In this document: in pieces, positions 1 through 6,162 of the stretch | Position numbering within the stretch: position 1 is the stretch's first letter | Layout: the number at the start of each line of letters is the position of its first letter | Source: Clostridiales bacterium | Lineage (GTDB): Bacteria; Bacillota; Clostridia; Peptostreptococcales; Anaerovoracaceae | NCBI GenBank assembly: GCA_012511395.1 | Contig: JAAZGD010000074.1 | Span: forward strand, 1 to 10,488 | DNA: 10,488 nt | Direction: 5' to 3' | The notes under the pieces: model-generated | Database searches by the model: none | What the model was told of the DNA's origin: nothing | What the model saw: only the letters and a program-made list of their open reading frames with translations | Made by a program: the position numbers and the translations under genes

Positions 1-214
1 CCATTTCTCTGATCAAAGGTAAAAGTAAAAGTGCGGAAGGTGTAGGTTCCACTCCCTTCTTGCTTCTTTCAAGAAGAGAAAAACCAACCTCCTGTTCAAG
101 GGCCTAAATCATATGGGAAATTCCCGACTGCGTGTAGCCTGATTCAGCGGCAGCTTTTGTAAGGCTCCCACTGTCGATTGCTTTTAAAAGCACTTCCAGT
201 TTCTTCGTATCCAT
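1..214 (-). pseudogene. LysR-type regulator, N-terminal part, broken by an amber stop (continues past left edge)
   Basis: Read on the minus strand from ATG at 212-214, this encodes the N-terminal winged helix-turn-helix of a LysR-type transcriptional regulator. It starts MDTKKLEVLLKAIDSGSLTK, continues with AAAESGYTQSGISHMI, and after one stop codon carries on in the same frame with ALEQEVGFSLLERSKKGVEP. The layout, with the A-A-E recognition helix and the ALE-E-G-LL-R segment, is the usual LysR DNA-binding domain. Codon 37 is TAG (104-106), where the family normally has a charged or polar residue such as Lys, so a single substitution from AAG, CAG or GAG would explain it. The frame is open on both sides of the stop, which argues for a recent nonsense mutation or a sequencing error rather than general decay. 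A weak RBS (AGGTAAGG, complement of 218-225) precedes the ATG. It is divergent from the EamA transporter gene, the usual position for a regulator of that gene. The ligand is unknown, and the effector domain lies outside the window. Confidence 0.8.
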
Positions 215-224
215 TCGCCTTACC

Positions 225-278
225 TATCATTACATTTTCTCATAGTTATCATTAAATAATCTCGTTTTACTAATGATA
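225..278. promoter_or_regulatory. Three TATCATTA sites, candidate LysR operators
   Basis: The 8-mer TATCATTA occurs at 225-232 and 247-254 and, inverted as TAATGATA, at 271-278. Start-to-start distances are 22 and 24 bp, about two helical turns, so all three would lie on nearly the same face of the DNA. The inner pair forms an inverted repeat with a 16-bp spacer, and its right arm lies in the spacer of the transporter promoter. The sites fall between a LysR gene and its divergent target, where LysR-type operators normally are. The repeats are seen directly; their role as operators is inferred. Confidence 0.5.
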
Positions 279-294
279 CTCTTCTCACTATAAT
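266..294 (+). promoter_or_regulatory. Sigma-A type promoter of the EamA transporter gene
   Basis: A perfect -10 hexamer, TATAAT, lies at 289-294. A 4-of-6 match to the -35 consensus, TTTACT, lies 17 bp upstream at 266-271. Transcription would start near 300-302, giving a leader of about 30 nt that contains the RBS (AAGGGGAG, 317-324) ahead of the GTG start. The right-most TAATGATA site overlaps the -35/spacer, so a bound regulator there could repress or reposition polymerase. Confidence 0.6.
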
Positions 295-330
295 AAAGCA
301 AGATACACATATAATAAAGGGGAGAAAGAC

Positions 331-1245
331 GTGAACGGAAGTAAAAGTGCTGCTTACATATATATAATTTTTGCGGTATCTGCCTGGGGCAGCCTTTATG
401 TGGCGGGGAAAATCGTTTTAGACTATCTTCCTGTTACTGTTCTTCTTTCCCTAAGGTATATAATCGGCCTTTCCACTCTTCTTTTCGTATCCCGAAGAAT
501 GAAAATGGACAAAATCTTAAAGGAGGATAGAAAGTATATATTCTTAATCGGAGGAATTGCATACTACCTGGCCGTATCCTTACAGCTTTTAGGAAACTAT
601 TTGAGCGAAGCCTCCCTTTCTTCACTTCTTAACAGCATAAATCCAATTCTTACAGTGCTCTTTGCAGCTTTGCTGTTAAAGGAGGCTCTTACGGCCAGAA
701 AGCTTGCTTCAGTAGCCCTTACTATTCTAGGTGCAATAATCATAATAGGCGGCGTATCAAGAGGAGACCTTCTTGGGGTAGCAGTTAATTTAGGCTCTGT
801 AACCGCATGGTCCTACGGCTCCATCATCATGAGAAAAGCCTGTACCAAGTATGATGCTCTATCAGTTACAATCTACAGCATGGCCTTTGGTCTTCTTTTA
901 GCTCTTCCAACTTCCATGGCAGAACTGTATGTAACCAAGTTTTCCTTCACAGGTATTCCTCTGTCAGTAATCTTTCTCGTTTTGTTTATCGGTATAGTCT
1001 GTACAGCGGCAGCCCTTTATTCCTGGAACAAGGGACTTTCCATAATAGATGCAGGCACCTCTTCACTGTTTTTACCCCTTCAGCCTGTTGTGTCCTCGGT
1101 CCTTGGAATATTCATATTGGGAGAAACTCTTACCATAAATTACATTTTGGGAAGCAGTCTTGTGCTTATGGGAATTCTTTATTCCGTAGCACCTGTAAAA
1201 ATAAAACAAATTAATACAAAGGAGAGCTTAAACACCTCTTTGTAA
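331..1245 (+). CDS. EamA-family (drug/metabolite transporter superfamily) permease
   Basis: This is a 304-residue integral membrane protein of the EamA/DMT family, whose characterised members mostly export amino acids or other small metabolites. Two homologous EamA halves are visible, roughly residues 10-142 and 146-286, each with about five hydrophobic helices. The conserved end of each half can be recognised: NPILTVLFAALLLKEALT at 104-121 and QPVVSSVLGIFILGETLT at 251-268, both carrying the family's Glu near the end of the helix. Length is normal for the family. The start is GTG, supported by AAGGGGAG at 317-324 about 6 nt upstream and by the absence of a better in-frame ATG. It is transcribed alone, divergently from a LysR-type gene that probably controlled it, and ends at a shared terminator. 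The substrate cannot be told from sequence. Because the regulator has a premature stop, the gene may be uncontrolled in this strain. Confidence 0.9.
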   Translation: MNGSKSAAYIYIIFAVSAWGSLYVAGKIVLDYLPVTVLLSLRYIIGLSTLLFVSRRMKMDKILKEDRKYIFLIGGIAYYLAVSLQLLGNYLSEASLSSLLNSINPILTVLFAALLLKEALTARKLASVALTILGAIIIIGGVSRGDLLGVAVNLGSVTAWSYGSIIMRKACTKYDALSVTIYSMAFGLLLALPTSMAELYVTKFSFTGIPLSVIFLVLFIGIVCTAAALYSWNKGLSIIDAGTSSLFLPLQPVVSSVLGIFILGETLTINYILGSSLVLMGILYSVAPVKIKQINTKESLNTSL

Positions 1246-1278
1246 TAGACATTAAACAAGATTACCGGAGAGCACTAA

Positions 1279-1308
1279 AAAAGGCAGACCTTTAACCGTC
1301 TGCCTTTT
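1279..1308. terminator. Bidirectional intrinsic terminator between converging genes
   Basis: An 11-bp perfect stem, AAAAGGCAGAC (1279-1289) with GTCTGCCTTTT (1298-1308), closes an 8-nt loop. On the plus strand the stem runs into TTTTCCCTTTTC, and on the minus strand into a T tract from 1282 down to 1277. It lies 33 bp after the transporter stop codon and 17 bp after the racemase stop codon, so it can end both transcripts. Confidence 0.85.
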
Positions 1309-1325
1309 CCCTTTTCAAATTTCAT

Positions 1326-2414
1326 TTATTCCTTAATCACTATTCTTACATTTTCACAATTAGTAACAAAGACGATGCTGGCATAGGACAGATCAAACTC
1401 TAAAATATCGCCTATCTTAATATCCTCTTCTACATCTTCAATATCAATTATGGTATGGTCGCTTGAGGCTCCCAGAACTTTTACACCTTTCATTCTGGGA
1501 TAAATGTTTTCCAGGTACCCGTAGTCAACCTTTCCCATGGCCAGAAGCCCCCGTTTCCTAACACCTATATCCACGTACTCAGGCTTGTTGCCAAAAGCAT
1601 CAAACATAATCTCTCCTTGAGGATAGGAGGGCTTAGTCTTAATTTCTATAACTTCGGCTTTTAAAGTAAACACATCCTGATACATGAAGCTCATATCGTA
1701 ACCGTAAAGGTCCCTTAAGTCTTTGGCTAAAATGATTCCTTCCCCCACCCTTATGTTGTTTATACCTTCCGGCATATTGTTTTCCATCAGTCTTGGGATA
1801 GAAGATGTTGCTCCTCCCGAAACTATTTTCAAAGGTCTTCCTATCTCTTTTTCCACATCATCCTTCAAATCCACCAGCTCCTGATGCTTTGAAGGTGTTG
1901 CCGCCACAGAGCCGTAGCAGCCCACGTTGGTACCGATACCAAGGAGGGTTAAGTTTTTAAGATTATTTTCTACATAAGAGGCTGTGTTTATAAGCTCTTC
2001 TTTATCCCAAAAGCCTTCCCGCAAATCACCTAAGTCTGCCATCAGGATTACGCCGTGGTTCTTCCCCTGTTTTCCCGCTTCCTTGTTAAGAGCTTCAAGA
2101 ACTTCCCTCTCTGAATTAAGACTTGAATCTGCCACCTTTACAGCTTCCTCAATTTCTGACAACATGGGTATCCTGATTAGCATAAGAGGGATGGTCACTC
2201 CAATTTCTTTTGCCCTTTCAAGCTGCTCAAGCCTTGAAGAGCCCACCATGGTGCATCCTCCTTTCTGAAACATTAAGGATGCTTCAGGAATACCTGTGAA
2301 ACCTTTTATTATCCCTGTAATTTCCACCTGGCTTGCTTTACCTAAAGCCACGACTTCCTTCACATTATGCAGCAGTTTTTTTAAGTCTACTGTAACTTGG
2401 GGGTAACGATTCAT
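1326..2414 (-). CDS. Alanine/ornithine racemase family PLP-dependent enzyme
   Basis: This 362-residue protein belongs to the fold-type III PLP enzymes related to clostridial ornithine racemase, which interconverts L- and D-amino acids in the cytoplasm. Family motifs recognised from memory of ornithine racemase: LIRIPMLSEIE (79-89), MADLGDLREGFW (125-136), GIGTNVGCYGS (159-169), SGGATSS (199-205, probable phosphate-binding segment), NIRVGEG (220-226), FDAFGNKP (271-278) and LGASSDH (314-320). The likely Schiff-base lysine is K37 in ITGIIKG, at the end of the first strand of the barrel. Length is full for the family. It is the last gene of a three-gene operon: its ATG lies only 3 bp after the TGA of the upstream acyl-CoA ligase gene, with AAAGG 7 nt ahead of the start, so translation is probably coupled. 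The typical ornithine-racemase neighbours of the oxidative ornithine pathway are not in this window, so the substrate is open. It may act on ornithine, alanine, lysine or another amino acid. Confidence 0.85.
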   Translation of the reverse strand: MNRYPQVTVDLKKLLHNVKEVVALGKASQVEITGIIKGFTGIPEASLMFQKGGCTMVGSSRLEQLERAKEIGVTIPLMLIRIPMLSEIEEAVKVADSSLNSEREVLEALNKEAGKQGKNHGVILMADLGDLREGFWDKEELINTASYVENNLKNLTLLGIGTNVGCYGSVAATPSKHQELVDLKDDVEKEIGRPLKIVSGGATSSIPRLMENNMPEGINNIRVGEGIILAKDLRDLYGYDMSFMYQDVFTLKAEVIEIKTKPSYPQGEIMFDAFGNKPEYVDIGVRKRGLLAMGKVDYGYLENIYPRMKGVKVLGASSDHTIIDIEDVEEDIKIGDILEFDLSYASIVFVTNCENVRIVIKE

Positions 2415-2417
2415 TTA

Positions 2418-4241
2418 TCAGCCTTTATTCCCTTCCACATATCTTTTAATTTTCTTACCTGTCGTTTTATCAAACTCATCTCTCTTGATTATAAGCTTCT
2501 TAACCTTCTTCCAGACAGGAAGCTCCTCATTTCTCACATCCACCTCTTTCCAGAGCATTTCAAGAATTTCTTTATCTGTAATGTCTGAGAGAGTCTTGCC
2601 TCCTGTAAGCTCTGAAAGTTCTTCCTCATCCACCCTTACTGTTGCCACAATGGAAGTATCGTGGCCCTGCTCATTAAAGCCCCATACCATGGACTCTGAT
2701 ATAAGAGGAATTTCAGACAGCATGAATTCCAGCTCCTCAGGATAAATATTTTTACCGTTTGCAGTTATTATTACATTCTTCTTTCTACCTGTTAAGTAAA
2801 TGTATCCCTCTTTATCCACGTAGCCTAAGTCTCCTGTATTGAACCATCCGTCTCTTATGACCTGGGCTGTAGCCTCAGGATTATTATAGTAACCCAGCAT
2901 TACATTTCCGCCCTTAACACAGAGCTCTCCAATACCGGTCTCAGGGTCAGCTTCATAAACCTTAAACTCCATGCCGGGAGGAATATACCCCAGAGAATCG
3001 CTTTTAGCGTTCTTGTCAGGATTTAAAGCGCACATGGGGGCACACTCTGTAAGGCCGTAGCCTTGAAGTGCCGTTACTCCCCAGTCATTAACATCATCTA
3101 ATATGGAAGGAAGAATTGCTGCTCCTCCTGAAATGAGCATCCTTAATCTTCCGCCAAAGAGGGCCATAATCTGCTTGTTGTAAATACCGGAAATATTTAT
3201 GCCCACCTTCTTAAGCTTTCTGTTTAAATTCATCATCTTTCTCAAGGTATCTGCTTTGCCTGACTTTCTTGCATTCTGCCATATTTTCTTATGCATGTTC
3301 TCAATTACTAAAGGAACTGTTAAAAACATGGTAGGCTTTGCCTCAGAAAGATTTTTGACTATATATTTAAGTCCTTCACAGTATGCAATGGAAGCCCCCT
3401 TATAGAGAGGCATAAGAAATCCCGCCGTACATTCATAGGTGTGGTGAACGGGCAACATGCTGAAGAAAATATCTTCAGGATGTACAACAAGCAATGTGGG
3501 CAGGCTCATTAAATCCACACAAATATTTTCGTGAGACAGCATTACTGCCTTGCTTGTTCCTGTGGTTCCTGAAGTAAACAGCAGAATACTCATTTCCTGG
3601 CTGTTGATCTGGGCATCAATAAAATCCCTGTTTCCTTCTGCCACAGCCTTCTTGCCTTTTTCAACAAAGTCTTTCCAAGAGAAAACCTCTTCGTTGCTCT
3701 CCCCCGCTTCAAGACCTATTAGAACCTCAAGCTCATTTTCAGGGTCCGCCTTTACCTCTTTAAACAGCTTTTCAAATTTCTTATCAAAAGCCACACAGCT
3801 TAACTCTGCTTCCTTAACAATTCCTTTAAGATCCTTTTCCGGTAACTCTTTATCCAAAGGAACAACCACTCCCGTGCCACCTACCACCGCAAGATATGTA
3901 ATTGCCCACATGTAACTGTTCTCTCCGATTACTCCAATCCTTTTACCTTTTAAACCACCTGTTATAAGAGCGGTGCCAAGGCCGTTCATATCTAAAAGCA
4001 TCTGTTCATAAGTAACAGGCTCATATTCACCTAAAGGAACTCGCTTCACGTGAAATGCAGGTCTTTTTCCGTAAAGCTCAACGCTTGATTCAATCATATG
4101 CTTAATGTCCATAACAGGTCTTGAATCCTTGTACCTGTACATAGGGTCTTTGCTGTCACGAATTTCTTTGGCAAAGGCTTCCGCCTTTTCCATATCCTTT
4201 CTTTTCAGTTCTTCATATTCTTCTTTTCCCATATCTTCCAT
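2418..4241 (-). CDS. AMP-dependent acyl-CoA synthetase (long-chain type), paralogue A
   Basis: This 607-residue cytoplasmic adenylate-forming enzyme is expected to activate a carboxylic acid with ATP to an acyl-AMP and transfer the acyl group to CoA. All core motifs of the ANL superfamily are present: the P-loop TSGTTGTSK (223-231), LPVHHTYE (263-270), GYGLTE (394-399), the ribose-binding aspartate in NTGD (D471), the hinge GRKKN (485-489) and the C-terminal catalytic lysine in TTGKKIKR (K597 by spacing to the following Arg). There is no carrier-protein or condensation domain, so it is a stand-alone ligase and not an NRPS module. Compared with its neighbour it has about 28 extra N-terminal residues, rich in Lys and Glu. 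The start is fixed by AGGAGG (complement of 4248-4253) 6 nt upstream. It lies 32 bp after the paralogous ligase gene and 3 bp before the racemase gene. Chain-length preference cannot be read from sequence. Fatty acid activation is the default inference. Confidence 0.9.
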   Translation of the reverse strand: MEDMGKEEYEELKRKDMEKAEAFAKEIRDSKDPMYRYKDSRPVMDIKHMIESSVELYGKRPAFHVKRVPLGEYEPVTYEQMLLDMNGLGTALITGGLKGKRIGVIGENSYMWAITYLAVVGGTGVVVPLDKELPEKDLKGIVKEAELSCVAFDKKFEKLFKEVKADPENELEVLIGLEAGESNEEVFSWKDFVEKGKKAVAEGNRDFIDAQINSQEMSILLFTSGTTGTSKAVMLSHENICVDLMSLPTLLVVHPEDIFFSMLPVHHTYECTAGFLMPLYKGASIAYCEGLKYIVKNLSEAKPTMFLTVPLVIENMHKKIWQNARKSGKADTLRKMMNLNRKLKKVGINISGIYNKQIMALFGGRLRMLISGGAAILPSILDDVNDWGVTALQGYGLTECAPMCALNPDKNAKSDSLGYIPPGMEFKVYEADPETGIGELCVKGGNVMLGYYNNPEATAQVIRDGWFNTGDLGYVDKEGYIYLTGRKKNVIITANGKNIYPEELEFMLSEIPLISESMVWGFNEQGHDTSIVATVRVDEEELSELTGGKTLSDITDKEILEMLWKEVDVRNEELPVWKKVKKLIIKRDEFDKTTGKKIKRYVEGNKG

Positions 4242-4273
4242 AATAATCCTCCTCTTCTTATCCCCTCTTACTG

Positions 4274-6004
4274 TTAAAAATCATATTCATAATTCAACGG
4301 ACTGAAACGTTTAACCTTTCTGGTAGTAGTTTTTTCAAATTCCAGCTTCCTTATGCCAAAACGCCTTACCCGTTTATATAGAGGCATGAAATCGTTAATA
4401 CGGTCTATTTCCTCCTTCAAGAGTTTCTTTATTTCCTCATCTGACTGTTCTCCTTTTTCTTCCATCAGCAGTTCAAAATTAGGAAACAAAATTGCCTTTA
4501 TAACCACATCCCCATCTATGTCATCTTCACCGAACACCAGCGCCTCAAGGATATATTCACTCTCTGTTAAATAGAACTCCACCTCTTCAGGGAAAATATT
4601 TTTTCCGTTCTTGGTTACGATTACACTTTTCTTTCTTCCTGAAATGTAAAGCATTCCGTCATCATCAAAATAACCGTAATCTCCCGTGTAAAGCCAGCCT
4701 TCTTTAAGAACTCTTTGAGTTTCCTCTCTGTTCTCGTAGTATCCAAGCATAACGCTGGGCCCCTTACATATTATCTCCCCCGTTCCCTGCTCATCAGGAT
4801 CAGAAATCATAACCTCAGTTCCGGGAAGCGGAAATCCTACCGATTCAGCCTTACTGTACATATCCTTGTTCACCGCTATGATGGGGGCATTCTCAGTCAT
4901 ACCGTATCCTTGAATCATAGGGAAGCCCATTGCCTCAAAATCCTTAATAACTTCAGGATTGATAGCAGCTCCTCCCGATATGAAAAGACCGATATGACCT
5001 CCCGTTGCTTTATGGACATCGGTAAACAGCTTCTTAGCCGTATCACCTCTGTTATAAAGCTTCAGTCTTTTGGAAAGCTCAATAGCCCTTCTGATTGTGA
5101 CACCTTTCCCCGATGCCTGGGCCTGTTTCATTACTTTTTTATGAGTAGCCTCAAAGACTAAAGGCACTCCCAGCATTACCGTGGCCTTTACTTCCACAAG
5201 GTTGCTTGCTATATGCCTTAAGCCTTCACATATTGCTATGGTTATACCTTGATAGAGCCCCGCCATTATGTGACAGGTCATCTCATAGCTGTGATGCATG
5301 GGAAGCACAGAAAGTCCTGTGCCGGGATACTTGATATTAACGTACTTGGACAGGTTATATACATTCGCTGCTATATTTTTGTGGCTCAGCATTACACCCT
5401 TTGCCATGCCCGTAGTCCCTGAAGTAAAAAGCAGGGAGCACATCTTTTCCTCATCTATCTCTGCTTTTATAAAGGAGGAGTCTCCGCTTGAAAGCATTAC
5501 CTTCCCCATATCAATAATTTCTGAAATATGCCTTCCGAAATCTCCGTTTTTCCTGCCCATGGATATAAAGTGCTCAAGTGTATTTACCTTTTCTTGAAAG
5601 TTTTTCATCATGGGAGAAAGCTTGTCATCAAAGACAACACAACTTACGCCTGCTCTTTCTATCAGATTCAAAACCTCATTCTCCGGCAACTCCTTATCAA
5701 TGGGAACGATTACACCTGTACCGTTTGCTACGGCAAAATATGTGACCACATAATAATAACTGTTGTCACCTATGACGGCTATCTTCCTGTCCTTAAGCCC
5801 CATGCTGATTAATGCAGTACCAAGAGCATCCACATCCTGCTTCAACTGCCAGTAGGAAATCTTTTCAAATTCCTTTCCTTCTTCATATCTTTCCATAAAA
5901 CTTGTTCTGTCCTGATATAAGACTGCACTGGAATCAAGAAGCTCCCGCAGATTTTTTATCTCTCTTACACTATATTCTTTGTCTTTGTATTTCCTTCTAT
6001 TCAT
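4274..6004 (-). CDS. AMP-dependent acyl-CoA synthetase (long-chain type), paralogue B
   Basis: This 576-residue paralogue of the downstream ligase has the same domain plan. Motifs: P-loop TSGTTGMAK (194-202), LPMHHSYE (234-241), GYGMTE (366-371), YTGD (D442), GRKKS (456-460), and a C-terminal TTTRKVKR in which K563 occupies the catalytic lysine position. The expected reaction is carboxylate + ATP + CoA to acyl-CoA + AMP + PPi in the cytoplasm. Differences from paralogue A near the active site (Asn instead of Cys after the GYGxTE motif, Ser instead of Asn after the hinge GRKK) fit a diverged tandem duplication with different acyl preferences, but that is inference. It is the first gene of the minus-strand operon. 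The ATG at 6004 has only a distant GGAG (about 13 nt upstream). No better in-frame start is visible, so either translation is weak or the true start is non-canonical. An extended -10 promoter lies about 50 bp upstream. Confidence 0.9.
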   Translation of the reverse strand: MNRRKYKDKEYSVREIKNLRELLDSSAVLYQDRTSFMERYEEGKEFEKISYWQLKQDVDALGTALISMGLKDRKIAVIGDNSYYYVVTYFAVANGTGVIVPIDKELPENEVLNLIERAGVSCVVFDDKLSPMMKNFQEKVNTLEHFISMGRKNGDFGRHISEIIDMGKVMLSSGDSSFIKAEIDEEKMCSLLFTSGTTGMAKGVMLSHKNIAANVYNLSKYVNIKYPGTGLSVLPMHHSYEMTCHIMAGLYQGITIAICEGLRHIASNLVEVKATVMLGVPLVFEATHKKVMKQAQASGKGVTIRRAIELSKRLKLYNRGDTAKKLFTDVHKATGGHIGLFISGGAAINPEVIKDFEAMGFPMIQGYGMTENAPIIAVNKDMYSKAESVGFPLPGTEVMISDPDEQGTGEIICKGPSVMLGYYENREETQRVLKEGWLYTGDYGYFDDDGMLYISGRKKSVIVTKNGKNIFPEEVEFYLTESEYILEALVFGEDDIDGDVVIKAILFPNFELLMEEKGEQSDEEIKKLLKEEIDRINDFMPLYKRVRRFGIRKLEFEKTTTRKVKRFSPLNYEYDF

Positions 6005-6032
6005 ATACCGTATATTTCTCCAAGTATAATTA

Positions 6033-6050
6033 TTTCATAAATGAATGAAA
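6033..6050. promoter_or_regulatory. TTTCAT-N6-ATGAAA dyad at the start of the operon transcript
   Basis: TTTCAT (6033-6038) and ATGAAA (6045-6050) form an inverted repeat with a 6-bp spacer, and TGAATGA (6042-6048) overlaps the right arm. It sits just downstream of the minus-strand -10, where a repressor would block transcription of the acyl-CoA ligase operon. TGAATGA resembles one half of the Bacillus FadR operator as I remember it, but the second half-site is poor. The dyad is seen directly; the role is a guess. Confidence 0.25.
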
Positions 6051-6052
6051 CT

Positions 6053-6061
6053 ATTATACCA
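6053..6061 (-). promoter_or_regulatory. Extended -10 promoter of the acyl-CoA ligase/racemase operon
   Basis: On the minus strand the sequence reads TGG-TATAAT (complement of 6061-6053), a consensus -10 preceded by a TGn extension. No good -35 is found at 16-18 bp, which is common for extended -10 promoters. Transcription would start near 6046, about 40 nt before the ATG at 6004. Confidence 0.5.
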
Positions 6062-6097
6062 TAATTACTTCTATCCTTATTTATATTTCCACTTTCG

Positions 6098-6106
6098 TGC
6101 TATAAT
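6098..6106 (+). promoter_or_regulatory. Extended -10 promoter of the radical SAM gene
   Basis: TGC-TATAAT at 6098-6106 is an extended -10 element on the plus strand. The upstream region at the -35 spacing is only A/T-rich. The -10 lies about 45 bp from the divergent minus-strand -10. The leader would be about 50 nt and includes AAGGAG at 6149-6154, 8 nt before the ATG. Confidence 0.5.
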
Positions 6107-6162
6107 ATTATTAACCCATATTGATTGATTGGTAATAAAGTTCAAGGGAAGGAGTGAGATAA

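Noticed and set aside
310..315. Second TATAAT before the transporter as the promoter -10
   Set aside because: It would place the start of transcription at or beyond the ribosome binding site, leaving almost no leader. The TATAAT at 289-294 has a -35 match at 17 bp.
3550..3915. A 121-codon plus-strand reading frame within the second ligase gene
   Set aside because: It is a mirror of the ATP-binding region on the other strand, very Ser/Pro rich and without protein-family features.
4715..5161. A 148-codon plus-strand reading frame within the first acyl-CoA ligase gene
   Set aside because: It is antisense to conserved motifs of a full-length ligase and has shadow-frame composition (Ser, Leu and Arg rich) and no RBS or promoter.
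6033..6058. A complete FadR operator before the ligase operon
   Set aside because: Only one half (TGAATGA) fits the Bacillus consensus as I remember it. The other half does not, so I report only a generic dyad.
6005..6162. A RiPP precursor peptide gene beside the radical SAM gene
   Set aside because: I found no small ORF with an RBS in the intergenic region, and the only short peptides elsewhere are at the far right, so a peptide-maturation cluster is not supported.
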